DNA from: Mycolicibacterium hodleri
GTDB taxonomy: Bacteria; Actinomycetota; Actinomycetes; Mycobacteriales; Mycobacteriaceae
DNA: 64,000 nucleotides
Direction: 5' to 3'
Assembly: GCF_025822245.1 (NCBI RefSeq)
Contig: NZ_JACKTL010000056.1
Location: forward strand, 105,005-169,004
Within the stretch, counting starts at the first letter, position 1. Each line of letters begins with the position of its first letter. The translations under genes were made by a program, and so were the position numbers. Under the pieces are notes generated by a model, which saw only the letters and a program-made list of their open reading frames with translations, searched no databases and was not told the origin of the DNA. Positions 43,687 to 52,042 of the stretch are shown here, piece by piece.

Positions 43687-45164
43687 GTGACCGCACCCGA
43701 CTTCCACACGGTCATCGTCGGTGCCGGGTTCTCCGGCATCGGCACGGCGATCCAGCTCGACAAGGCGGGCCTCGGCGACTACCAGATCCTCGAAGCCGGC
43801 GAGGAACCCGGTGGAACCTGGTACTGGAACACCTATCCCGGCATCGCCGTCGACATTCCGTCGTTCTCCTACCAGTTCTCGTTCGAGCAGAGCGCGGACT
43901 GGTCGCACCTACGCCAAGGGCGCCGAACTCAAGCGGTACGCCGAGCGGTGCGTCGACCGCTACGGCCTACGCGGCAAGATTCGCTTCGGCACGACGGTGA
44001 CGGCCGCGTCCTTCGACGACGAATCCGACTGCTGGCGCGTCCAACTGGACGACGGTGACACCCTGACCGCGCGGTTCCTGGTCAACGCCAGCGGCGTGCT
44101 CACCGTGCCGAAGCTGCCCGACGTCGACGGCGTGGACGGGTTCTCCGGCGTCACGATGCACACCGCGCGGTGGGACCACTCTCAGGACCTGACCGGCAAA
44201 CGCGTGGCGATCATCGGCACGGGCGCCTCGGCCGTTCAGGTGATCCCGGAGATCGCCCCGATCGTCGAGCAGCTCACCGTATTTCAGCGCACCCCCATCT
44301 GGTGCATGCCGAAGCTCGACGTGCCGCTGCCCACCGCGGCCCGCTGGGCGATGCGCATTCCGGGTGGCAAGGTGATCCAGCGGGTGCTGAGCCAGGCCTA
44401 CGTCGAGCTGACGTTCACGATCTCGGCGCAGTACTACACGCTTCCCGCTGGCCAATCGCGCCGAGAAGATGGGGCGGGCCTACTTGAAGCGCGAGGTGCA
44501 CGATCCCGTCGTGCGCGACAAGCTCACGCCACGGTACGCCGTCGGGTGCAAGCGACCGGGATTCCACAACACTTATTTGTCGACGTACAACCGCGACAAC
44601 GTCGAGTTGGTCACCGAGCCGATCGAGAAGGTCACCGGGTCCGGGGTCGCCACCGTCGACGGAGCGCTGCACGAGGTCGACGTGCTGATCCTGGCGACCG
44701 GCTTCGCCGTGATGGACGTCGACAGCCTTCCGACCTTCCCGGTGACCGGGGCGGGCGGGCGGTCGCTGGCCCGGTTCTGGACGGAGCAGCGGCTGCAGGC
44801 CTACGAGGGCGTCAGCATCCCCGGCTTCCCGAACTTCTTCACCGTGATGGGGCCCTACGGCTACGTCGGTTCGTCGTACTTCGCCCTCATCGAGACCCAG
44901 ACCCACCACATCGTCCGGTGCCTCGCGCAGGCCGCCCGCGAGGCGGCCACCCGCGTCGAGGTGTCGGGCGCGGCCAACGACCGGTTCTTCGCCGAGATGA
45001 TGCGCAAGCGGCATCGCCAAATCTTCTGGCAGGACAGCTGCGCCCTGGCCAACAGCTACTACTTCGACAAGAACGGCGACGTGCCGCTACGGCCCACCAC
45101 CACCGCGGAGGCCATCTGGCGCAGTCGCCGCTTTCCGCTCGGCGACTACGAGTTCAGCCGCTGA
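43687..45164 (+). pseudogene. FAD-dependent Baeyer-Villiger-type monooxygenase, frameshifted twice
   Basis: Three frames together encode one flavoprotein of normal length, about 490 residues. Frame 1 (43687 to about 43906) has the FAD loop VIVGAGFSGIGTAIQL and EEPGGTWYWNTYPGIAVD; frame 2 (about 43907-44444) has YAKGAELKRYAERCVDRYG, the fingerprint FSGVTMHTARW (FxGxxxHxxxW) and the NADPH loop IIGTGASAVQVIPEIA; frame 3 (about 44446-45164) has LANRAEKMGRAYLKREVHDP, VLILATGFAVMDVDS and GPYGYVGSS. Each shift is +1. The first is at GGTCGCACCTACG (a lost GC pair after TGGTCG would restore WSRTY); the second is at CCC in CTTCCCGCTGG (one extra C). Codon use stays coding-like throughout, so decay is very recent or these are sequence errors. 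Position corresponds to Rv1393c. Confidence 0.85.
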
Positions 45165-45168
45165 CCGG

Positions 45169-45906
45169 TCAGAACTGCACGCCGCGGGTCAGGGCGCCGT
45201 CGACGACGAGGTTGGTGCCGGTGATGAAGCTTGCCGCCGAACTGCTCAGGAAGACAACGGCATTGGCGACTTCCTGCGGGGTGGCCATGCGGCCCGTCGG
45301 ATTGAGGCCGAGGGCCGTGGCGAAGAGCTCGGGGTCGTTCTCCTCGATCGAGGGCCACACGCCGCCAGGAAAGTAGGTGTTGCCCGGGCTCACCGTGTTG
45401 GCCCGCACGCCCTTGCCTGCGAGATTGTATGCGAGCCCCTGCGTGTAGTGGATGATCGCGGCCTTCATCGTGCCGTACGGACCCGCGGCGAAGTCGATCT
45501 CCCGCCCGGAGACGCTTGAGATCGTCACGATCGAGCCCGCACCCGACGCGAGCAGCTGTGGCAGCGCCGCGTCGACCAGCCCGATGGTGCCCATCAGGTC
45601 GACGTCGAAGCTGGTGCGCCAGTTCTCCTGACTGTCCGCGATGGCGAGTGCGCTCACGTTGGCCACCACGCCGTCGATGCCGCCGAGGGCGCTGGCACTG
45701 TCGTCCACCCACTTCTTGAGCGCCGCCGCGTCACCCACGTCGACCGCGGTGCCGATGGCCGACTCGGCACCCGCCCCCGCCTCGACCGTGCGGGCGCAGT
45801 AGGCCACGGTTGCACCCTCGGCCAGCAGTCCGTCGACCACCGCCCTGCCGATGCCCCTGGTGCCGCCCGTGACCAGGAATCGCTTGCCCGACAGTCCGAG
45901 TTCCAT
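45169..45906 (-). CDS. Short-chain dehydrogenase/reductase
   Basis: Classical SDR of 245 residues. Cofactor loop VTGGTRGIGRAVVDGLL (TGxxxGIG) near residue 12, DVGDAAALK, VVANVSALAI in the NAG position, catalytic Ser in IVTISSVSG, and YGTMKAA as the YxxxK pair near residue 155. The C-terminal SSSAASFITGTNLVVDGAL is typical. Substrate unknown. It ends 4 bases from the stop of the broken monooxygenase on the opposite strand and starts 9 bases downstream of the acetamidase-family stop, so it is probably cotranscribed with that gene. Confidence 0.92.
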   Translation of the reverse strand: MELGLSGKRFLVTGGTRGIGRAVVDGLLAEGATVAYCARTVEAGAGAESAIGTAVDVGDAAALKKWVDDSASALGGIDGVVANVSALAIADSQENWRTSFDVDLMGTIGLVDAALPQLLASGAGSIVTISSVSGREIDFAAGPYGTMKAAIIHYTQGLAYNLAGKGVRANTVSPGNTYFPGGVWPSIEENDPELFATALGLNPTGRMATPQEVANAVVFLSSSAASFITGTNLVVDGALTRGVQF

Positions 45907-45915
45907 GGTGTCTCC

Positions 45916-46929
45916 TCAGTACGAGATCGAGCCCAGTGACCGTGCAGCCCTGCGCAATTCGTCGTGAAGGCCGCCGAAGGCCGGCGCATTCGGCAGCAGC
46001 CGCTTGTCGACCTTGGTCACGGCGCTGTAGTTGGTGTCGACCACGTTGGCGATCGGCACCTCCGAGATCTGGCTGAGCAGCTGGTAGGCGTCGAGACGGT
46101 CGAGGCCGTACAGCTCGCCGAGCCAGCCGACCATCTCGACCTGGCTCGCCCGCCACGCCTCCTCGAGCGGGCGGCCCGAGCCGATGCACATCAGGTGGGT
46201 GTCGGTTTCGATCCGCGGCCAGGCCGGCCCGCCACCCTTGATCAGGTCGACGATCGCGGTCACGTGCATCGCCCCCTCCACCGCGGTCCCGCACGACTCG
46301 CCCTCGCCCTGCCGATAGTGGCCGTCGCCGAGGGAGAACAACGCACCGTCGACGTTGACCCGCAGGTAACACGTTGCGCCCGCGGCCATTTCGGGGCTGT
46401 CCATGTTGCCGCCGAAGTAGTCCGGCACCAGCGAGGTGCGGACCTCGCGCCGCGCGGGTGCGACGCCGACCGTGCCGAGCATCGGGTTCGACGGCAGGCG
46501 CAGCTGGAAGTCGCTCCCCAGCGCGGAGAACCCGAGTGTCTCGGTGCCGGCGTCGTAGTCGTAGACGTAGGTGCGCTCCGGCAGGGGGTCCTGCAGCGTG
46601 GGACTGGCCGGAATGCTGGTGAGCCCACCAAAGAACGGAATCAGGGTCGACGCGCCCCAGGTGCGGGCGGGCGTCAGGTCGACCAGGTGCACCGCGAGGG
46701 TGTCCCCCGGCGCGGCGCCCTCGATCCAGAACGGGCCGGTCTGCGGGTTGAGGTCCTCGGTGTCCAGCGCCGTGGTGGCGACGTCGGCCGCGCTGGTGAT
46801 GCGGCCGCCGTAGGCGTCCTCGGTCCACAGGGTCAGTGCCGTGCCCGGTTTGATGCGCATCACCGGGGTGGCGCCACCGAAGGTGTAGGCGAGCTGGTCG
46901 ACCGTTGGCACGAAGGTGACGTGATCCAT
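45916..46929 (-). CDS. Acetamidase/formamidase family protein
   Basis: The FmdA/AmdA family hydrolyses short amides. The start is the ATG at 46929 (MDHVTFVPTVDQLAYTFGGA), giving 337 residues. Family segments seen: GTALTLWTEDAYGGRI, LNPQTGPFWIEGAAPGDTLA with VHLVDLTPARTWG, TVGVAPARREVRT, PDYFGGNMDSPEMAAGATCY, FSLGDGHYRQGEGESCGTAV and VTAIVDL. The GDGHYRQGEGE block carries the likely metal and catalytic residues. The substrate is unknown. The gene is followed by an SDR 9 bases on. It starts about 77 bases after the strong terminator hairpin of metK. Confidence 0.9.
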   Translation of the reverse strand: MDHVTFVPTVDQLAYTFGGATPVMRIKPGTALTLWTEDAYGGRITSAADVATTALDTEDLNPQTGPFWIEGAAPGDTLAVHLVDLTPARTWGASTLIPFFGGLTSIPASPTLQDPLPERTYVYDYDAGTETLGFSALGSDFQLRLPSNPMLGTVGVAPARREVRTSLVPDYFGGNMDSPEMAAGATCYLRVNVDGALFSLGDGHYRQGEGESCGTAVEGAMHVTAIVDLIKGGGPAWPRIETDTHLMCIGSGRPLEEAWRASQVEMVGWLGELYGLDRLDAYQLLSQISEVPIANVVDTNYSAVTKVDKRLLPNAPAFGGLHDELRRAARSLGSISY

Positions 46930-47005
46930 AAGGCCATCCTGCTGGATCCCGTCACCGCGCGCCCACCCGACCCGCGTGACCAGTCCGCGAGCGGCTTCAG
47001 CAAGA

Positions 47006-47032
47006 GGCCCTGAATCGCGAGGATTCAGGGCC
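47006..47032 (-). terminator. Strong hairpin after metK
   Basis: GGCCCTGAATC (47006-47016) and GATTCAGGGCC (47022-47032) form a perfect 11-bp stem with a 5-base loop. It lies 20 bases after the metK stop on the minus strand, in the 122-base gap before the acetamidase start. It is best read as the terminator of the mihF-gmk-rpoZ-coaBC-metK unit. Only a short, interrupted A/T stretch follows, as often in mycobacteria. Confidence 0.75.
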
Positions 47033-47051
47033 CTTTGCGACTGCTCGGGGT

Positions 47052-48260
47052 TTAGACGGACGCCTTGAGCTCCTCGACCTTGTCCGTCCGCTCCCACGGC
47101 AGGTCGACGTCGGTGCGGCCGAAGTGACCGTAGGCCGCCGTCGGCGCGTAGATGGGGCGCAGCAGGTCAAGGTCGCGGACGATCGCGCCGGGGCGCAGGT
47201 CGAAGACCGACGTGATGGCCTTCTCGATGCGAGCCGGGTCGACGGTCTCGGAGCCGAAGGTCTCGACGAACAGCCCGACGGGGGCCGCCTTGCCGATGGC
47301 GTAGGCGACCTGCACCTCGACGCGCTCGGCCAGGCCGGCGGCGACGACGTTCTTGGCCACCCAGCGCATTGCGTAGGCGGCGGAGCGGTCCACCTTTGAC
47401 GGGTCCTTGCCGGAGAACGCGCCGCCACCGTGGCGGGCCCAGCCACCGTAGGTGTCGACGATGATCTTGCGGCCGGTCAGCCCGGCGTCGCCCATGGGGC
47501 CGCCGAGCACGAACTTGCCGGTCGGGTTGACCAGCAGTCGGTAGTCGGAGGTGTCCATGGACTCGTGGTTGAGGTCGGCCAGGACGGTGTTGACGACCTT
47601 CTCGCGGATGTCCGGCGTCAGGCCACCCTCGAGGTCGATGCCGTCGGCGTGCTGAGTGGACAGCACGACCGTGTCCAGCCGGACGGGGGTGTTGCCGTCG
47701 TACTGCACGGTCACCTGAGTCTTCCCGTCGGGACGCAGGTAGTCGAGCACGCCGCTCTTGCGAACCTCGGTCAGCCGGCGGGCCAGGCGGTGCGCGATCG
47801 CGATCGGCAGCGGCATGAGCTCGGGCGTGTCCCTGATGGCGTAGCCGAACATCAGTCCCTGGTCGCCGGCGCCCTGGGCGTCCAGCGGATCGCCCGCGCC
47901 CTCCACGCGCGCCTCGTGCGCGGTGTCGACGCCCATCGCGATGTCGGGCGACTGCGCGCCGATGCCGATGTTCACGCCGCAGGTCTCGCCGTCGAAGCCC
48001 TTCTCGGACGAGTCGTAGCCGATCTCGAGGATGCGGGCGCGGACCGTCTTCGGAATGTCGGCGAACGCCTCCTTGGCGGTGGTGGTGACCTCGCCGACGA
48101 CGTGAACCTGACCGGTGGTCACCAGGGTCTCCACCGCCACCCGGGACTTCGGATCCTGCGCCAGCAGCGCGTCGAGCACCGAATCGCTGATGGCGTCGCA
48201 GATCTTGTCGGGGTGTCCCTCTGTTACCGACTCACTGGTAAACAGCCGACCTTTGCTCAC
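47052..48260 (-). CDS. metK: S-adenosylmethionine synthase
   Basis: Makes SAM from methionine and ATP. The start is the GTG at 48260 (VSKGRLFTSESVTEGHPDKI), with an AAGGGG ribosome site at about 9 bases; an ATG upstream at 48344 gives unrelated residues. The 402-residue product has GHPDKICD, GIGAQSPDIA, GAGDQGLMFGYA (methionine site), GGPMGDAGLTGRKIIVDTYG and GGGAFSGKDPSKVDRSAAYA (ATP/Mg loop). Full length. It ends at a strong hairpin. It is downstream of coaBC on the same strand with a 116-base gap. Confidence 0.97.
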   Translation of the reverse strand: MSKGRLFTSESVTEGHPDKICDAISDSVLDALLAQDPKSRVAVETLVTTGQVHVVGEVTTTAKEAFADIPKTVRARILEIGYDSSEKGFDGETCGVNIGIGAQSPDIAMGVDTAHEARVEGAGDPLDAQGAGDQGLMFGYAIRDTPELMPLPIAIAHRLARRLTEVRKSGVLDYLRPDGKTQVTVQYDGNTPVRLDTVVLSTQHADGIDLEGGLTPDIREKVVNTVLADLNHESMDTSDYRLLVNPTGKFVLGGPMGDAGLTGRKIIVDTYGGWARHGGGAFSGKDPSKVDRSAAYAMRWVAKNVVAAGLAERVEVQVAYAIGKAAPVGLFVETFGSETVDPARIEKAITSVFDLRPGAIVRDLDLLRPIYAPTAAYGHFGRTDVDLPWERTDKVEELKASV

Positions 48261-48376
48261 GATGTCATCCCCTTCTAGAAACTTAGTTGTGCGAATCATA
48301 TCGATGCCTTGCTGCAGCCAAGCGTGCGCACCGGCGGGCCGCAACCCTTACGCGCAGGGCGTTGCCGACGAGTCCG

Positions 48377-49633
48377 TCACTCCGCCCGGTTTCCGAGGAA
48401 CGCAGCGATCGCGTCCACGATACGGCTAGACATCAGCGTCTTCGAACCGTGCTCCAGTGCGACGTCGTTGCCGTCGGCGGCCAGCAGCCACCCGTCGTTG
48501 TTGTCGACCTCGAACGCCTTGCCCTCGCCGACCGCGTTGACGACGAGGAGGTCGCAGCCCTTGCGCTGCAGTTTTGCTCTGGCGTGGAACAGCACGTCCC
48601 CGTTGGCGTCACCCGTTTCGGCGGCGAATCCGACGATGGCGCGCATGTTGGGCAGCTGGCCGTCGGCACGGGCGCGGACCACGCCCGCGAGGACGTCGTC
48701 GGTCCGCGTCAGCTCGATGACGGGTGCCGCCGCAGCGCCGGGATCGTGGGACTTCTTGATCTTGCTGGTCGCCACGTGGGTGGGCCGGAAGTCCGCCACG
48801 GCCGCGGCCATCACGAGGGCGTGGGCGTCGGGCGCGTGCTTGGAGACGGCGTCCTGCAGTTGTTCGGCGGACGTGATGTGCACGACCGTGACGCCGGCGG
48901 GGTCCGCCAGACCGGCGGTGTTGCCCGCGATGAGAGTGACGTCCGCCCCGCGCTGCGCGGCCACCCGGGCCACCGCGTAGCCCTGCTTGCCCGAACTGCG
49001 GTTGCCGATGAATCGCACCGGATCCAGGGCCTCCCGGGTGCCGCCGGCGGTGACGAGCACCTTGACCCCCGCGAGGTCGAAGGGCAGGGCGTCGGACCGG
49101 TCGAGCAGGAGTTGGGCCAGCGTCGTGATCTCCTCCGGCTCGGGCAGGCGACCCGCGCCGCTGTCGGACCCGGTGAGCCGCCCGGAGGCCGGTTCGAGCA
49201 CGACGTTCCCGCGGCGCCGCAGGGTTTCGACGTTCTGGACCGTCGCGGGGTGAAACCACATCTCGGTGTGCATCGCGGGCGCGAACATGACCGGACATCG
49301 CGCGGTCAACAGCGTGGCCGTCAGCAGGTCGTCGGCGCGTCCCGCAACCGCACGGGCCAACAGGTCCGCGGTGGCGGGCGCGACGACTACGAGATTGGCC
49401 TCCTGGCCGATGCGGACGTGCGGGACCTCGTCGACGTCGGAGAACACGCCCGTGCGGACGGGTTGGCCGGAGAGCGCTTCGAAGGTGGCCGCACCGACGA
49501 AACGCAGCGCGGATTCGGTGGGAACCACCCGGACGGAGTGACCGGCCTCGGCGAGCTGGCGGACTACCGTGCATGCCTTGTAGGCGGCGATACCGCCCGC
49601 GACACCCACGACGACCCGTTTGCGCTCGGTCAT
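48377..49633 (-). CDS. coaBC: Bifunctional phosphopantothenoylcysteine decarboxylase / phosphopantothenate-cysteine ligase
   Basis: Two successive steps of coenzyme A synthesis (dfp). The 418-residue product has the flavin-dependent decarboxylase CoaC at the N-terminus (VVVGVAGGIAAYKACTVVRQ, VVAPATADLLARAVAGRADD, PAMHTEMWFHPATVQN as the PXMNXXMW-type motif) and the CTP-dependent ligase CoaB from about residue 190 (VLVTAGGTREALDPVRFIGN, RSSGKQGYAVA, TSKIKKS, VGFAAETGD). Both domains are complete. The start lies 15 bases after the rpoZ stop, in the mihF-gmk-rpoZ-coaBC-metK order conserved in actinobacteria. Confidence 0.95.
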   Translation of the reverse strand: MTERKRVVVGVAGGIAAYKACTVVRQLAEAGHSVRVVPTESALRFVGAATFEALSGQPVRTGVFSDVDEVPHVRIGQEANLVVVAPATADLLARAVAGRADDLLTATLLTARCPVMFAPAMHTEMWFHPATVQNVETLRRRGNVVLEPASGRLTGSDSGAGRLPEPEEITTLAQLLLDRSDALPFDLAGVKVLVTAGGTREALDPVRFIGNRSSGKQGYAVARVAAQRGADVTLIAGNTAGLADPAGVTVVHITSAEQLQDAVSKHAPDAHALVMAAAVADFRPTHVATSKIKKSHDPGAAAAPVIELTRTDDVLAGVVRARADGQLPNMRAIVGFAAETGDANGDVLFHARAKLQRKGCDLLVVNAVGEGKAFEVDNNDGWLLAADGNDVALEHGSKTLMSSRIVDAIAAFLGNRAE

Positions 49634-49648
49634 GTCGAAGCCGGTGAC

Positions 49649-49945
49649 CTAGTGTTCGCCCTCGGTGTGCTCGAGCAGGTCGCCGTGGATCTCGCGCAGG
49701 GCGATCGACAGCGGCTTCTCCTGCAGGCCCGGCTCGACGAGCGGTCCGACGTACTCGAGGATGCCGTCACCGAGCTGGTTGTAGTAATCGTTGATCTGGC
49801 GCGCGCGCTTGGCGGCGTAGATCACCAGCGCATATTTGCTAGACGCGCGGGACAGCAACTCGTCGATCGGCGGGTTGGTGATGCCCAGCGGCGTGTCATA
49901 GGCGTTGGCGGCGTCGGAGTCGGTGCTCTCGACAGGGGTTGTCAC
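49649..49945 (-). CDS. rpoZ: DNA-directed RNA polymerase omega subunit
   Basis: Omega aids assembly of RNA polymerase by holding beta-prime. I chose the GTG at 49945 because AGGAG lies 8 bases upstream; an ATG at 49999 overlaps the gmk stop and would add 18 residues. The 98-residue product shows YDTPLGITNPPIDELLSRAS, SKYALVIYAAKRARQINDYY, LEYVGPLVEPGLQEKPLSIA and LREIHGDLLEHTEGE. These match mycobacterial RpoZ almost residue for residue. Confidence 0.95.
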   Translation of the reverse strand: MTTPVESTDSDAANAYDTPLGITNPPIDELLSRASSKYALVIYAAKRARQINDYYNQLGDGILEYVGPLVEPGLQEKPLSIALREIHGDLLEHTEGEH

Positions 49946-49995
49946 GAAGTTATCTCCTGGCGTTTTCGCTGGGGGCCTAGCTGTCTGCTGATCGG

Positions 49996-50595
49996 TCACG
50001 CCGGATCCGGCGTGTGGCCCATCAGCAAGGATACCAATTCTGAACAGGCAAATTCCAATTGCGCGTTGACGACGACCACGTCGAAGTCATGCTGGGCGGC
50101 GAGTTCGTCCCGTGCGGTGGCAAGCCTGCGCTCTCTCACCTCGGGGCTTTCGGTGCCGCGGCCGACCAGTCGGGACTCCAGCACTTCCCAGCTGGGAGGG
50201 GCGAGGAACACGGACACGGCCTCCGGCATGGCGGCCTTCACGGCCTGAGCACCGGCGAGGTCGACCTCGATGAGGACGGGACGTCCGGCGCGAGCGGCGG
50301 CGCGGACGGGTTCGGCGGGCGTTCCCGATCGGTGCAGACCGCGATGAATCTCGGCCCACTCCAGAAGCGCGCCGTCGTCGATCAGCTGCTGGAACTGGCG
50401 GGCGGTGACGAACGTGTAGTCCACTCCGTCGACTTCGCCAGGACGGGGCGACCTGGTGGTCGCGGAGACGCTGAAGTACAGATTCGGCACCCGCTCACGC
50501 AGGCAACGGACGACCGTCGACTTGCCGACGGCCGAAGGACCGGACAGCACCACGACTCGACTCATCGCTACCGCCGCCCGGTCCTCCGCCGGCAC
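49996..50595 (-). CDS. gmk: Guanylate kinase
   Basis: Phosphorylates GMP to GDP. The 199-residue product has the P-loop VVLSGPSAVGKSTVVRCLRE, the GMP-binding SATTRSPRPGEVDGVDYTFV, EWAEIHRGLHRSG, VLIEVDLAGAQAVKAAMPEA, and the lid RLVGRGTESPEVRERRLATA. The start is a GTG at 50595 overlapping the mihF stop (TAGTG); an ATG at 50565 is possible and would shorten the product by 10 residues. The 3' end is just upstream of rpoZ. Confidence 0.95.
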   Translation of the reverse strand: MPAEDRAAVAMSRVVVLSGPSAVGKSTVVRCLRERVPNLYFSVSATTRSPRPGEVDGVDYTFVTARQFQQLIDDGALLEWAEIHRGLHRSGTPAEPVRAAARAGRPVLIEVDLAGAQAVKAAMPEAVSVFLAPPSWEVLESRLVGRGTESPEVRERRLATARDELAAQHDFDVVVVNAQLEFACSELVSLLMGHTPDPA

Positions 50596-50918
50596 TAATC
50601 TGCCGTGAAGTCGAACTTTTCCAGCAGGGCCTTGCGCTGACGATCGCCCAGACCGCGCAAACGGCGGGTGGGAGCGATCTCGAGCTCGGTCATGATTTCC
50701 TGTGCCTTGACCTTGCCAACCTTCGGCAATGCTTCGAGCAACGCGGAAACCTTCATCTTGCCCAAGACCTCGTCGCTCTCAGCGTCCTTGAGGACCTGCT
50801 TGAGGTTGGTGCCGCCACGCTTGAGTCGATCCTTCAGTTCAGCTCGCGCTCGACGTGCGGCGGCAGCCTTCTCCAACGCTGCCGCGCGCTGCTCGTCGGT
50901 CAACTGGGGAAGGGCCAC
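50595..50918 (-). CDS. mihF: Mycobacterial integration host factor
   Basis: Essential actinobacterial nucleoid protein unrelated to E. coli IHF. The 107-residue product starts with GTG after GGAGGA. It has an N-terminal charged helix (MALPQLTDEQRAAALEKAAA, ARRARAELKDRLKRGGTNLK) and the helix-two-turn-helix domain (VSALLEALPKVGKVKAQEIM, TELEIAPTRRLRGLGDRQRK), ending EKFDFTAD. It heads the gmk-rpoZ-coaBC-metK run. A small hairpin CTGGTT/AACCAG (50974-50989) lies in its leader. Confidence 0.96.
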   Translation of the reverse strand: MALPQLTDEQRAAALEKAAAARRARAELKDRLKRGGTNLKQVLKDAESDEVLGKMKVSALLEALPKVGKVKAQEIMTELEIAPTRRLRGLGDRQRKALLEKFDFTAD

Positions 50919-51622
50919 GGGTTCCTCCGTCTCTCGCCATCTTCGTACTGGCCATCATCATCTTGTGTCTTGACTGGTTGGAGAACCAGCCAGCGACGAC
51001 GACCGTACCCACGGCCGCTGACGAAAGCTAACCCCACCCCCCGGGTTCCCGGGCCAAAAGCGCAGCGTGTAGGGCAATCCGCCGAATTTGGTGGCCCCCG
51101 AGAGCAGGGTCGGGCGCGGCCTGGCTTGGACGACGTTTTGCCTGCATAGCGGGGGTTTTGGGCCGTTTCGGAATCGTCGCGGGCGAGGCACCACGACGAC
51201 CTGTCGACCGAGGCGCCGCTCGGCGAGGCCCGATTACTGAGAATTTCCCAGGTCATCGCATGTCGGGCGTGTCGGCGACGCCTCGGCGGTCGCCCCGGGT
51301 GACCCCGATCGTCACTCGAGTTGCGTCCGTCACGCACGTCACTCACACGTCGGGGAAAGCCCGCACCCAGGGTCCGTGCGTAGCGTCTGACTGGAGTCGG
51401 CAGTGGCCGAATGCTCGACGCTTGTCACGGAAGCGGCCGGTGGTGATCACACCATCGGCCGCTTCGCTGCCGTATTCGCTTGTCATCGAGCGGTTTTCAT
51501 TCCGTTACCGGATGCACAGCGGGCACAAATCGTCAGCAGGGACGGCGCCCATCTGGACTCCCTAGCGTCGTGTTGGTGAGGCGAACTCGCCTCGTACGGA
51601 CGACAAGAGTGGAGAGATTCTG
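50919..51622 (+). other. 704-base intergenic region between mihF and the small secreted gene
   Basis: No convincing gene is seen here; the longest frame (51158-51565, plus strand) has composition unlike a protein. The two flanking genes are divergent, so both promoters should lie in this region. It holds the small mihF-leader hairpin (50974-50989) and a large inverted repeat near 51430-51465. No PE or PPE genes, which occupy this place in M. tuberculosis, are present. A tRNA or small RNA was looked for by eye; no cloverleaf is evident. Confidence 0.5.
51430..51465. other. Large interrupted inverted repeat in intergenic DNA
   Basis: GAAGCGGCCG (51430-51439) pairs with CGGCCGCTTC (51456-51465); inside, TGGTG pairs with CACCA around ATCA. 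The whole forms a 15-bp stem with one unpaired base on each side and a 4-base loop. It lies 157 bases before the small secreted gene and far from any stop codon. It could end a small RNA or act as an operator. No T-run follows on either strand. Confidence 0.55.
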
Positions 51623-51982
51623 ATGACCATCAAGCGGGCCGTGTACGCGTCGACGCTGGCCGCCGGAGTCGGACTGGCCGGGTTGTTCGGCGTCGGTCTC
51701 GGGACGGCGTCGGCCAATCCGGGCCAGTGCAACGCGCCGGGCCAGCCGCCCTGTGGGCAGGACCAGCACGACAACTGGGGCCCCACCGACAACCGGGGCC
51801 CGGACGACAACCGGGGCCCGAACGGCGGCGGGGCACCCGTCGACTGGCAGCACCGCGGAGTGGACCAGGGCCGCCAGGACCACCAGCCGTTCAACTGGAA
51901 CGGTCAGCAGGTCACCCCGATGCCGGCCGGCAACGGACAGGGCTGGGGCTTCTGGTTCGGCCCCGTCTGGATTCCGCTGTAG
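51623..51982 (+). CDS. Small secreted Gly/Asn/Pro-rich protein
   Basis: Encodes 119 residues from the ATG at 51623 with GGAGAG about 9 bases upstream. A clear signal peptide (MTIKRAVYASTLAAGVGLAG plus LFGVGLGTASA) is cut after ASA-NP near residue 31. The mature part has one Cys pair (QCNAPGQPPC), then a repeat DNRGPDDNRGPN coded by a direct DNA repeat of 15 bases at 18-base spacing (51788 and 51806), an acid-basic central part, and an aromatic tail WGFWFGPVWIPL. Similar small exported proteins occur in many mycobacteria; the function is unknown. It is convergent with pyrF, separated by a strong terminator. Confidence 0.8.
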   Translation: MTIKRAVYASTLAAGVGLAGLFGVGLGTASANPGQCNAPGQPPCGQDQHDNWGPTDNRGPDDNRGPNGGGAPVDWQHRGVDQGRQDHQPFNWNGQQVTPMPAGNGQGWGFWFGPVWIPL

Positions 51983-51994
51983 CCAGCCCGGACC

Positions 51995-52033
51995 GACGCG
52001 GCGGGTCACCGGCAAACGGTGACCCGCCGCGTC
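51995..52033. terminator. Perfect 17-bp hairpin between secreted gene and pyrF
   Basis: GACGCGGCGGGTCACCG (51995-52011) and CGGTGACCCGCCGCGTC (52017-52033) form a perfect 17-bp stem with loop GCAAA. It sits between two convergent stop codons (51982 and 52043), so it should serve as a two-way terminator for the secreted gene and for the end of the pyr operon. One of the strongest palindromes in the window. Confidence 0.85.
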
Positions 52034-52042
52034 GTCTGCTGG

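Noticed and set aside
48261..48376. SAM riboswitch before metK
   Set aside because: The 116-base gap lacks the paired blocks of SAM-I or SAM-IV elements that I know.
51158..51565. Possible 135-residue gene in the mihF upstream gap
   Set aside because: Composition is unlike protein, there is no ribosome site, and it runs through the large palindrome.
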